From Macrophomina tecta (Eukaryota > Ascomycota > Dothideomycetes > Botryosphaeriales > Botryosphaeriaceae), in assembly GCA_024180945.1 (NCBI GenBank), contig JAKSGN010000021.1, positions 744,001 through 808,000 of the forward strand: a stretch of DNA of 64,000 nucleotides. The letters are read 5' to 3'. A program made the position numbers and the translations under genes. Of this stretch, positions 45,792 through 56,367 are shown piece by piece. Position 1 is the stretch's first letter, and each line of letters starts with the position of its first letter. Below the pieces are notes generated by a model. That model did no database searches and had not been told where the DNA came from. It was given only the letters and a program-made list of their open reading frames with translations.

Positions 45792-46835
45792 TCTTGATTT
45801 TGCGTGCGGCTACAGGACTCGCTGACGCGCACCCTCGGGCGATGGCGTCGGGGCGGCGAGTGGAGGCAAAGGGAGGCGGAGGCGGAGGCGGGCGCGGGCG
45901 GACAGGCTCTGATGGAGCTGGTTTGCGGGGTGCTACGCGCTCGTCGACACGGGGCCGGGGCTGGAGCTGCTTCGGATGGCGGCGCAGCGGGCCATACGCG
46001 TCAATTGGTGAGAGGGAGAGGGGCCTCCGAGGCCTGGCACGCGAGTGGTGGAGGAGGTTCGCTGGCAGCCGGTCGTGCAGGCGGTCAGCGAAGTCAGAGT
46101 GAAGCTGTCGCCAGTGCCGTCATTGGACCGCCGCGCACCACCACTCACCGGGCAGTGCCCGCTCGCCCTGCTCACCTCCAGCTCGGCCTCTGCTGCTCCC
46201 TCCTGCAGACGCGCCCGCCCATCAACGTGCCCGCTCCCGCTTTTAGCCTTGCGCGTCGGGTCGCTGCAGATTGGGCGGGCCCGCGCTGCAGTCAGCCTGC
46301 CGCCTTGCTCCCGTCCCCTGCTCTCTTCGCACGACATGATCAGACCTCAACCCTTCCGATATGGCAAGCTATATCATTCCCCTGCTTCCCACTGCAGGTT
46401 CTTCTATGTTCTGTACTCTCGCCCAGCTGTCCGCTCCCGTCCGCGCTATCTTAGTACCGCCTCCCCGTGCGGCAGCAAGTCAAATGCTTGTTTCCTCTCT
46501 ATCTTGCCGTCACATGTGATTGCTCGGATGCGAAATGCCGTCAGTCCCGACCTAGCAAATTCAACCCGCGAAAACGCCAAAGCCGTGATGTGTCAGGTGC
46601 ATGATCCATGTGAGACTGGCGGCAGCTATTCAGTCCCAGATATCCCCATTGTTGCTGTACGTTCGCGTCCGTGCCACTGCTTCGACTTCGTACCATTCAA
46701 TATCGACAGCAAAACTCTGCTCCTGCGACCATCCGTTTCCGCTGCGGCCTCGTGGAACCTGCGTGTGTTGCGCAGCGCAGTTGGCCCTGTCCATTGTCTA
46801 TCTGCAGTATCCACCCTTCGCGTCTTCACCAAGGC
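45792..46835. other. Intergenic region between the TCO89-like gene and an uncharacterised gene
   Basis: About 1 kb with CT-rich segments; expected to carry the TCO89-like promoter and the 3' region of the next gene. The plus-strand frames at 45,804-46,875 have low-complexity translations and are not supported. Confidence 0.45.
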
Positions 46836-48083
46836 TCAGTATGGCATCATACAAGCCGTGTCGCTCTCAAGGTAAGGCTTGGACGGGCGGAGTGGGACGT
46901 CCATGCGGCTGACAATCTTCTTCAAAGCCTGCTTCACTGGATTGACTTCCTTCGTGGGAACGCCCGCCAGTGTCGATTTCGTTTCCTTCTCCACGCCGCC
47001 GTGATCGGGTGCCTTCGCGTCCTCCGCCGGACGGCTATCCTTCATTGTCTTCTTGGCCTGGTTGGCCTCCTCCTTCGGAAATGCTCTCTCAAGCTGAGCC
47101 GTCTCCCCTTCGACCTGCACGACACTTTCTGCACTCTTGTCCCCATTTGCACCTTCTGCCACATCCGCGCCCGTGTCGGGCCGCCGCATGCCGTCAACGC
47201 AACCGAATGAAGACCAGGACGAATCCGATGAGTCGGTGCTGTGGAAGCGGCGGTGTAAGCCGTTAAAGACAGAGCGGTACGTCGGAGAAGTGCTGGGGGC
47301 CGTAGGAGCGCGTTGTGAACCGTCCGAAAGGCGGAGCATTCGGTGGCGGCTGGAGGTGGACCAGCGGCGATCGTGCGCTGCCTGCTCTCCCTCGTTCGAA
47401 TCGGTCAGCTGGGAGATGGAGCGAGAGCGAGGTGTGGAGCCCTGTGCAGATGGAGACTTGAACCAGTTCATGAAGTCGGATGGTGTCCGGACAAGCTTCT
47501 TCCCCAATACGGAGGAGAAGGACGAGCTCTTCATGCGCCGCAACGGCTTGTCATCGGCCTCATCCTTGACCTCTATGGCTGCACCGGCTTTGTCGAAGGA
47601 TGGCCAAACTCCCAAACGTGCCTTGTCCGACCAGCGGCGGGGACTGGGAGCGGGCGGGTCGCTTGGAGAGCTGGGTGTTATGCCGTGCATTGCCTGGGCG
47701 TGCAGCGAGTCCTCCACCCATGCCTCCACATCCTTCAGACGCATGATCGAGGGCTTGATGGTGGCGTCGAGGTAGGCTTGTGCGCCTTGAAGAGCTGCAG
47801 ATGTGGGCCTTGCTGGTCTTGACGGATTGCTGCGCCTTTTGAGTGCGGTGATATCACCGGGCGGGTGAGACTGGCTGACGTGCTCAGGAGGAGAAGCATC
47901 TTGCTCGGCGTAGCGCCTGTGTTGGGACTGGAAGATGAGCCCGAAGGTTGCCTCCAGCGACTGCTCTGGGTGGGCCAAAGCCGAGCGGACGGGCTGGGCT
48001 GGAGCTTCCTCAGCACAGCTGGTGCCTGGAGGCAGCGGGGGTGGACGCGGCGGCGGCGAGGCGCTGAAGCGGACGGCCGGCAT
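46836..48083 (-). CDS. Uncharacterised, largely disordered protein
   Basis: Single frame of 415 aa from the ATG at 48,083; the frame is open slightly further but without an ATG. I do not recognise a domain. Visible parts are a Pro-rich head, a possible helical segment AYLDATIKPSIMRLKDVEAW (about 105-124), a basic Ser-rich middle with LGKKLVRTPSDFMNWF, and a Lys/Glu-rich, possibly coiled-coil section (about 330-380). The C-terminus reads SRMDVPLRPSKPYLESD. The frame is long and free of low-complexity runs on one strand, so it is probably real. It is transcribed in the same direction as the TCO89-like gene 1 kb away. A short upstream exon cannot be excluded. Confidence 0.65.
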   Translation of the reverse strand: MPAVRFSASPPPRPPPLPPGTSCAEEAPAQPVRSALAHPEQSLEATFGLIFQSQHRRYAEQDASPPEHVSQSHPPGDITALKRRSNPSRPARPTSAALQGAQAYLDATIKPSIMRLKDVEAWVEDSLHAQAMHGITPSSPSDPPAPSPRRWSDKARLGVWPSFDKAGAAIEVKDEADDKPLRRMKSSSFSSVLGKKLVRTPSDFMNWFKSPSAQGSTPRSRSISQLTDSNEGEQAAHDRRWSTSSRHRMLRLSDGSQRAPTAPSTSPTYRSVFNGLHRRFHSTDSSDSSWSSFGCVDGMRRPDTGADVAEGANGDKSAESVVQVEGETAQLERAFPKEEANQAKKTMKDSRPAEDAKAPDHGGVEKETKSTLAGVPTKEVNPVKQALKKIVSRMDVPLRPSKPYLESDTACMMPY

Positions 48084-49164
48084 GACGGGCAACTACTGAG
48101 GAAGCGACTGTGAGGAGTGGAACGAGGGCCGGACAGCCGAGTTCGTTGATTGTATGGTTCGGCCGAGGCGGAGGTGTGGAGAAGACGAGGGTGTTGAAGG
48201 TTGAGGAAGGGACCTCCACCGTGAACGCGGACGCGGGTGCCGACACGCGGCGGTGATCAGCTCACGCGCCGTGGCGCCGCGCAAAGAGAAAGTTGCACAG
48301 GCTGCGGATGAGGAAAGAGCAGGAGCAGCCAGAGGAGCACCAGCCCAGCAGGCCCTACGCCCTCTTCGCCACCATCAACTCTTGGCCAAGCCCACTGGCT
48401 TTCCCACGTCACGCCCTCGCTTCAGCAAAGCTAGCTCACTTCCACGCAACAACAATTTTGCGCCCTGTCGCAAGCCTCTCGCAGCGCCACTCACGGGCTG
48501 TTTCTGACCTTGTGACACGCAAACCTGGGTAGCGGGAGACTCAGCAACAAATCGGCTAAGTTCAGCATGTCGGTAGGTAATTTCATCATTCCCCAGGTGA
48601 GTACACCATGAACATTCTGGCAAGTGTCGTTAGCACTTGTGAATCTGTCATGTCACGGGCACTTCTCGCTTGAAAACACCTTGTCTAATCTTCTCCCACT
48701 CTGACGAAGACCATCGTCGATGCATCTGTCACCAACGACCACACAAGCCGATATGCCTCTCTTTGCTATCGATGCTTCGCCGAAATGGCACTAGAATAAT
48801 CTCATGTCGTGGCTTTCATCATAAGAATCTCGGTTGCATTTCCGCCGAAGCTTTCGCATGGTAAACTTAGATCAAATGGTACCGATCATGATGTAATGTC
48901 AGGATGCTGTAGAACGTCACTTGTTCGCAGAAAGAAGAATGCTTGCGTTTATTCTGATCTGGTACTTCCTCTACTTATCAGGCCCACGCAGGCGTGCGTC
49001 TACAGCTCACCCAATAACAGCTTTCATCGCTTACTCAGTCGCCTAAGCAACATTCCGCCCAGCAGCATGCCACAATGAATCGCCCCCAACCAACATTCAC
49101 AGTCTTCTCGGACTGTATGGGTATCGACTGATCTGGTAATGCCAATCCGTGTGGCGCCGACCTT
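48084..49164. other. Intergenic region, no feature recognised
   Basis: Contains the probable promoter of the minus-strand gene at 46.8-48.1 kb and the 3' flank of the questin-oxidase-like gene. Open frames are all under 90 codons and unrecognised. Confidence 0.45.
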
Positions 49165-50779
49165 CTACTCCCTCAGCGGCACAGAAGCCCAGCCATCCTT
49201 CGTCTTCCCCATCCAAAGTGGGTCACCGGCCTCGAAACAGTCGATGGCCAGATGCGTCGCCTTCTTCCACATCTCCTCGCCCCTGATGGGAAACCTCCTT
49301 ACGACCTCCTCACTCACCTCGCCATTCACTGGCTTCTCGAACTCCCCACACGCCTTCGCCGAGTATGCCAGGGCGCGAATTGTCTTGCAGACGTGGCCCT
49401 CATCCGGGAAGTCGGCACCTCGCTTGCACAGCTCGGCCCAGCTCTGGCCCGGGATCTTGGGCTTGTAGTCGGTAATCTCGGCCTTGTTCATGGCGGGTGC
49501 GCGGCGTGCCGCATAGACAGCAACATCCATACGAGCCTTCCATTCGAGAAGCCGAGTGCGCTGAGCGGGTGAGAGCCACGAGCAGTTGGGTCCGAATAGG
49601 GGCTGGAAGATGGAGCCGGTGACTGAATGGATGGTGAAGATGTCGAGCTTAGGGATGTGCGGCGGGTTCTGGCAAGCGGCGCAGAAGTACGCTGGGCAGG
49701 GTCAGTATCACATGAAATCCGCTCGTCGCGAAGCGCCAGCCGACGGGGGACTCCTTACCAGCAACATTCATGATCTCGGCGCTCTTGAGATCGTACTCAT
49801 CATCCCTAACAACATACCGCCCCGTAATCTCTGCCAACTCATCGCCCGCCCACTCAATCACACCCTCCGGAATCCTCCCCTCCGCCCACTCATTTCCCGG
49901 CTTAAGCTTGTCCATCCGATGAACCTGCTCCACCACCTCCCACAACGTCGTCTTCCTTACCTTCGCCTCCCCCACCGTCGCCCTAGCCCTCTCAGCCACG
50001 GCCTCAGTCTTCAAAAACCACTCCAGTACATCGTCGCCATCATGAATCGCGCACTGCGCCAGCGCCTCCGCCACCATCGCCGGCTGATCGAACTCGACCC
50101 CAAACCCCAGGTAGATCCACGGATGCAGCACGCCCACCAGCCGCGCGAGCAGGCGGTTTGCGCGCTCGTCACCCTGGAACAGGTACTCGCGCACGACGGC
50201 TCGCCACCCGCGCGCCCGTATCTCCGCCTTGAAGAAGAGCAGGTAGCTGAGGTAGTAGTTCTCGTCGCCCATGTGCGCCGCGAACTGTGCCGCGTCGCGC
50301 ATGTCGGCGGAAGCGGCCGGCGGGAGGTGCACGGGCGGCCGCTGGTAGCTGGCCGCTGTGTTGTAGCCCTGGTCGATGACGGCCGGGTCGGCGCCCAGCG
50401 CGTAGAGGGTGAAGAGGTGGTGCGAGATGTGGTTCTGTGCGGATGTCAGGAACCAGCATCCCTGATAACCGGGGCTTGCTTGGGGAGAGGTCCGCTTACG
50501 TGGAAGCCGATGTCGTTAAAGTAGCAGTGGTGATCTTCGTGGTTCTGCTGCAGCAGGCGCGAGACTTGCGGCGCGATGTCCTTTCGAAGCGGCCCGGGCG
50601 TGTAGACAAGTGTCTCCGAGCCGTCGAGGTAGAATCTGTTTTCTGTCGGTTTGTTGTGTTCGGCATCCTTCTCTTCCTGTGGCATCATGAGCTCTCTGCG
50701 CTCGAATGGTGGTCTTGTGGTAGAGACTTACACAAGGTGAGAGAGAACCGGATCGGACGAGGTCGAACGAATCGCGCAT
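49165..50779 (-). CDS. Questin-oxidase-like (AflY/HypA family) oxidoreductase
   Basis: Members of this family carry out Baeyer-Villiger-type ring opening of anthraquinone-related polyketides in several fungal pathways. Four exons, 50732-50779, 50500-50676, 49759-50434 and 49165-49691 (introns 55, 65 and 67 bp, all GT-AG), give 475 aa. Family hallmarks: NHEDHHCYFND near residue 60, NHISHHLFTLYALGA (about 76-90), GDENYYLSYL, LHPWIYLGFGVEF (about 160-175), and the C-terminal His/Asp-poor block DYKPKIPGQSW. Spliced junctions rebuild conserved text, and there is no stop or frameshift. No polyketide synthase lies in the window, so a role in a pathway is inference from family and from the monooxygenase nearby. 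Confidence 0.88.
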
Positions 50780-50866
50780 GGTGTTGGAGAAAATTGTGCG
50801 TATGAAAAGGAGCTTGGTGAAGATGCTTGTATGGAGATAGAGGCAAACATCCTCCGTGGATTTGCT

Positions 50867-50874
50867 CTATATAC
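50867..50874 (-). promoter_or_regulatory. TATA-like box of the questin-oxidase-like gene
   Basis: The minus strand reads GTATATAG about 90 bp before the ATG at 50,779, a usual distance for a fungal TATA element. A T15-like run follows at about 50,898-50,912 on the plus strand, an A tract in the gene's sense. Confidence 0.4.
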
Positions 50875-52799
50875 TCTTGTAAGTTGGCATGGGGTCTTTT
50901 TTTTTTTTTTTCCCCCTCTTGTCCCGCGTCGAAACCTCCGATTGTCCTCGATCTCGAGATCAACTCCACTACAGATGCTCTGTGACGTATGTAGATGTGC
51001 AGATCCTCGGCCGAACAAGCAGGTAGCGAGTGACTAGACCAGTGAGAGCGATCTAATCAGCGGAGGCATTTGTTGACGCGTCGATGTGGGTGGTTCCCGT
51101 ACCCCCACTCGCCCCAAGCGGCACGTTTCTCACTGGCGGGCCGGTCTGCTGATCGGATCAGATAAACAGAAGCATGGTTGAGCGGCACTTAGGTTTCTGG
51201 TGGGTATCATTGGGTCTATTCGCGCTCGGTGCTGAGATCGTTCCGCTTGGTTTACGCCGAATCGGTGTGCAAAGTGCTCGTCTGGACTTACGGTTTTTAT
51301 CAAACTGTGCAAAACAACGGCCTTGTGGGTAAAGTTGGTTGAACTATGTAGCATATCATCATGCCGCCTGAATGACCTCCCATAAGCCGAATATACGAAT
51401 CGCCGGCCGACGACTTTCCCTCGCTGAACACCGTTCATCGATCCGAGAGTGCTACATTCGAGAGTGCTAAGCGAGTCTTCGGTCATGATAAACAGTTCGA
51501 TTTCCCTCGGGTTCGCGACCCGAAGCATTCTTACACGAAAAGCATCTGAAAGATGTACTGTATAGCTTAGCCATGTGTAAAATTCATGAAAGATTTCGGA
51601 GTTTTTCGGAAGTAGCACAAGGCATTTTTTTCACAGTGAACGGAATTAAGTAGCTTTATGCCCGATCGGTGCATTTTCACGACACGAGTAATGCAGGTTG
51701 TGCTGTCAATACTAATCACTGCATGTTGCCGGCCGCGCTAATGCACCGAGCTATGTGGGTTCGGTAGGTTCTAGTTTCGCTGCCGAAACATATTTGAGCT
51801 CGAGAGGTGGAGCGGGGAGGCTGATTATATCTCACTAGTACTTCCGGATCTTGGGCTAGCCGAAGGGGTAATGCTCCTTGGGGTATTTGGCCCAGACACG
51901 ACGAATCACAAGAGCTCCATGGGTCAGAAACCGAGGCAGAGGCAGCCCATATTCGTCACACTGAAAGAGCTTTCTTCCAATGCTTGCACAAGCGCCATAC
52001 TGTGAGGCCAACTCGGAGTTCTTTCCGCGGCCTCCTCGATGTACAGTGCTTCGCCCCTTCGGATGATGATGACCATGCACAACTTGTCGCAGGGCACATG
52101 GCTTCGGCAATATGTCGCTTCCATTGTTCTAGACATGAAAGGCTACTGCGGTACTTCGGCTCATCTTACATCCGAGGCCGGACCTCTGTTCCAGGGCTTT
52201 GCCCTCGCAGGCGCATCGATTTGATGTATAAGCCTAGACAGGCGTGATGACTCGTAATTTGGTATCCCGATTACAGAACCGAAAGGCTGTTTCGCTCAGT
52301 CATCTGTGTCTCGAAACCGGAAGATAGAGCAAATTTGATTCTCGAAATCCCGACATCTGCGCGGTTGCAGCGGTGCTCGATTTAACCGCTAAAAGGAGTA
52401 GTTTTGTAGGCAACATCCACCAACACCTGGCTTCACAGCCCCCTCTGGAATTTAATGCCCGTATGGAGTGAGAAAAAACGCTCCTGGCTTGACGGGTATA
52501 CCCGGGCGCCCTCGGGCCCGAATTCCCCGCCGCGGGAAGCCGGACCCGACACGGGCGCTACTCCGCCCACTGTTCCGCCGCAAACCAAACCCTTCAAGGT
52601 GCCCACTGACACCTATAGCGTTCGGCGGAGCCTCCTCGCACTCGTGCTTGGTCAGGGGCTAAGACAGGCTCTTCAGATGCTGCCATCCGTTGCGTCCTCA
52701 GTCACAATGTGTACATGTATATGTGCTTGATGAAATGTTTTCTTCCTCATCCTACGTTCGTCTCTTCACCCCTACGTGAGAATCATATTTTTGGCAGCC
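50875..52799. other. Intergenic region with unrecognised short frames
   Basis: Lies between the divergent questin-oxidase-like and monooxygenase genes. A 162-codon frame (51,130-51,618, minus) and two overlapping frames at 51,856-52,136 (minus; one ends in LPRFLTHGALVIRRVW) might be eroded gene pieces, but I recognise neither. Confidence 0.4.
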
Positions 52800-54288
52800 A
52801 TGGTTTCTAAAAATCATGTATCCGTTGCAATTATCGGCGGTAGCGTTGCCGGATTGACGCTCGCCAACATCCCGGAACAATCATGCATCTCTTTCATCCT
52901 CTGGGAGGCGCACGACCGAATTGCCCCGCCCGCAGGTGCAAGCGTTGGGTTGATGCCTAATGGAATGCGCATACTGGACCAGATCGGCATCCATGATGCG
53001 CTTGAGGAATACATTGTGCCTCACGACTTTTGGGAGCACCGCGATGCTGATGGCAGCTTGTATTGCGCCTTGACCGCAATGCGCCGGTAGCCAGAACTGT
53101 AGGTTTTAAAGCTTTCAACGAGCTCGACAGGCACTAAATATGGGCACAGACTTGGGCACAAGGTGGTTTTCCTGATGAGACAGCAGTTTCTGCAAACACT
53201 GTACCAGAAAATCCAAGATGAATCAGCGATTCAGGCCGGAAAATGCTTGACCTCCGTTCATGATCTTAGCACACATGCTATTGTTGAAGCCAAAAGACGC
53301 GACGCAAATAAGCTGCAACTTCGTCATTGGCGCTGACGGCGTCCACAGCGCTGTCCGCCGCGAGATTGAGGCGGCAACTCCAGGAATGAAGCAGCCCGCA
53401 GACTGTATGTCACCATCAGACAGCGAACCTGGAAAAATTGAAGGAAAAATTGAAGAAAAGACTGCTTGCTAACCCGTACTTTCAGATCTTCAGACAAAGA
53501 CCGCCTGCGTCTACGGCATCTCCACCTCGGTCCCTCAGCTCCCGCCAGGTCGAAACTTCACGATCTACCAAGCCGACGCCTCGCTCCTACTCTTCGTCGG
53601 CATGAACGGAACAATATTCTGGTTCATCATGGAAGATCTAAAGAAGACAATCCCTTACGGGCAAACACCACGATACAGCGATGCCGACATCGACGCCGCC
53701 TTTGCGAAGGTCGCCAGCGCCCGCATCGCCGCGGACGTGACCTTCGCAGACGTCTTCAGCAAACGCTGCACGGCCGTGATGACGGCCTTGCAAGAAGGCG
53801 TGGCAGCACGCTGGTTCGCTGGACGCATGGCGTTGATGGGCGATGCGGCGCACAAGATGGTGCGGCATGCCGCGATGGGCGCCAACCATGCTATGGAATC
53901 GGCTGCGTGCTTTGCGAATCGGCTGTTCGAGCTGCGGGCTAAGCTGGATGGTGGTGATGGTGCGGCCTCTGGTGATCTGCCGCCGCTCATAGCACCGGAC
54001 ATGGTCCAACAGTGCCTCGAAGAGTATACAGAGAGGCGGCGGGCTCGCGTCACCGAGATTGTGCAAGTAGCGGGCGCCTCATGTGGCGTGCAGCTCAAGA
54101 AAGGGGATGCTGCGCGAGAGTATATTGACGCTCTCCCGCGCTTACGCAACGAAGTTTTGCTTGAGATGAGATTGGATTGGTTGCTGAAAGCTGAGAAGAT
54201 CGATGGATGGGCTGAGGATAGTGATCGCGTCCATCATTACTCTCTGCAGACCCAAAGGGGAGGTGGGACGGCCTTGGCGAATCTTTAA
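52800..54288 (+). pseudogene. FAD-dependent monooxygenase (PaxM-like), one-base frameshift
   Basis: Class A flavoprotein monooxygenase as found in fungal secondary metabolism. Exons 52800-53086, 53150-53404 and 53486-54288 have clean GT-AG introns of 63 and 81 bp. Exon 1 carries the dinucleotide-binding motif IIGGSVAGLTLA (about 9-20). Exon 2 begins in frame (VVFLMRQQFLQTLYQ) but a run of four A at 53,292-53,295 shifts it: the next conserved block, CNFVIGADGVHSAVRRE, is in the following frame. The family then continues to the normal end near 54,288. The C-terminal FAD motif reads GDAAHKMVRHAAMGAN, where siblings have a Pro and GQG. Without the extra A the protein would be 447 aa. It is either a young pseudogene or a sequence error. 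Confidence 0.8.
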
Positions 54289-54319
54289 TCATGTGCACAG
54301 TGACTAGGCATGAGAGTAT

Positions 54320-55302
54320 CTCAGACCTGGCTTTGCAGTAAAAGCATTTCATCAGCTTGTGTTAGTAGTGTAGGCATGTAGCCAAGATCTCCGCTCACGA
54401 GTACAAAACCACTAAAAATTGCAATAACAAAAATCGTGACATACATTTCTGTCAGCAAGCGTACCAGCTCACTTGGCCAGAATGGAAAGCTAATGGGAAC
54501 GAAGTGATTTACTCCCAACAACAGCATCCATTGATCATTCGCTCGTAGATGCGGGATTTCATGGAATCAGCCCAGCAGACTACTCCGATCCTCTTCAATG
54601 TGCCTTCGTCGTAACAAAGTAACCCCATACGGGTGCCCGCTGTTTCGTACAAACTTATGCCGCTCCAAGCCAACGCTTGTGTTACCGGCTCAGTTAGCAT
54701 TGCGGTAGCAACTAAGGCTGTGCCAGCCCGCTTAGGAGTCCGGCGGAAATCTTGGCATATGGATGGGCTGGAATCCAGATGATATTTTTATGCCCCAAGA
54801 GGTCTCGCCAGGCATTTATACTCACTGTCTTACATTACCGGGTAGTAATTTAAAGCACCGAGTGCATGAACCAGGCCTCCCAGTATGGCGGCCAACCAGG
54901 CCAGCAGGCGTTTTCTTCGCGATGCAGCCTTTCTAACAGCTGTATCACAGGCGAGACTATCGTGGCGCAGCTGTGTCACGACTGGGAAAAGCGAAAGGAT
55001 CGAAGGCTCGATTAACGTGCATTCACTCAAAAACTCACGGCGCAGGGAACCTACGAGTGTTGACTCCGACATGCGGGCGTGAAAGACTCTACGCATTGCA
55101 GATTCGTGATCAACCTGGTTGAGCGCAGCGTTGCAGCAAAAGTGTGCATTTGCAAGGAGTCAATTCGGGGGCTGCCGAGAGCGTAAAAATGCTGACACTC
55201 ACTCATCGCCTCGCGACACAACAGGATACTAACGTTACTTGTAAAAGCTCTGCTGAAACCAGTCCCCTTCAGCCTCCTAGCGAACAGTACGGGCGGCTCC
55301 AT
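54320..55302 (-). pseudogene. Degraded gene relic, possibly cytochrome P450
   Basis: Minus-strand pieces in several frames: SAMRRVFHARMSESTL near 55,100 resembles the P450 (H..RRR..HAFS...L) block before the C helix, and LLAWLAAILGGLVHALGAL with NYYP near 54,880-54,840 resembles the block after the GDLAFGE motif. TEMYVTIFVIA near 54,450 could be an I-helix trace. No heme-binding Cys motif or ExxR was found, and frames do not join. The P450 call is tentative; a membrane protein relic is the alternative. Confidence 0.35.
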
Positions 55303-56367
55303 GCCTGGGATTAGTCAGATTATTTTAGGAATCTTTGTCTGACCGTGTAACGCTCCTCAGAAGCTCTAATATGTCTGTACATTCCATGTCACCCTGATCC
55401 CAGCTCGCTCTTGTCCTTGAGCGAAGATTGTTCGTATTTATGGCCAATTACGCTCTCACTTTATCGACATTCTCCTCTGATCGGCCATGTCTTGGCAGGA
55501 AACAGTTCCCAAAACTCTCTTACCACTCCGGTTAGTCGCCTATGGTTCCTGGCTGAATATACTTCTGGTTATTGTTTTCCTGGTTTTGCAACTTTCTAAA
55601 GCCATGTGGCGCCGTCCGTAACATTCAACATCAATTTGCTTGCTGCAACTCCTTGCTTAGGATTGCTTGCCCATGGCTCAGATCAACTCGTACAGCACCT
55701 GGGCACATTCTCTGATGCTCTCGTCAGCAACCCTCTTGGGTAATTGAGTCAAATCAAACTAATTAATGCTACTCCTGACTTTATCATAGTAACGCCGCCC
55801 AGCTGATTACATCTGTCGCTCTCGTTCGCAAGCTTGACATCGACTTGGTTAAGGAGAACCTAATGAGAACCATTTATTCGACAGTCCTCTCGGTGACTGG
55901 AGTCACTTCTTACTGGGCGGCACTGGACGCGCACACCAAGCGTTCAATGTAGACGCCGTCAGAATATCGACCGCTCTCACGATATTCAGAACGATCTGCG
56001 TAACCATACCGACTGTATTCAGAATGTCGGTGGAGCCTCAAGGCAAGATATCCTGACCTCATGCGCGCAGAAATGCTCCCCAGAGCGGCGGCCGCTCTGT
56101 CCATCATCCTCTACGTCGCAATCTTGTTCTTCGAACACTGAACGCTTCGACCAATCAGCCGCCGCGCCTCTAGAACATCAATTGACGCGCGTGTATCTGT
56201 TACTGTGCTTGGTCCCAGTTGTATACCCAGATTGGTAAAAGCGTTCATATCTGATAAGAGTACTATTCTATCCGTTCTCGCGAAACACAAAGAGCCATTT
56301 TCCCATAAATACATAAAACCTTTACCGCAAACGTACATACAAAACCGAGGATATCAACGCGATCTCC
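55303..56367. other. No supported gene, possibly further relics
   Basis: Short plus-strand frames (55,411-55,599 and around 55,610-56,050) may be eroded coding sequence but match nothing I can name. The last 250 bp is the 3' flank of the sulfite reductase gene. Confidence 0.4.

Noticed and set aside
44888..46102. A 404-codon plus-strand frame overlapping the TCO89-like gene
   Set aside because: Antisense to the better supported gene, with Cys/Ala/Arg-rich low-complexity translation caused by its CAG and CG-rich codons.
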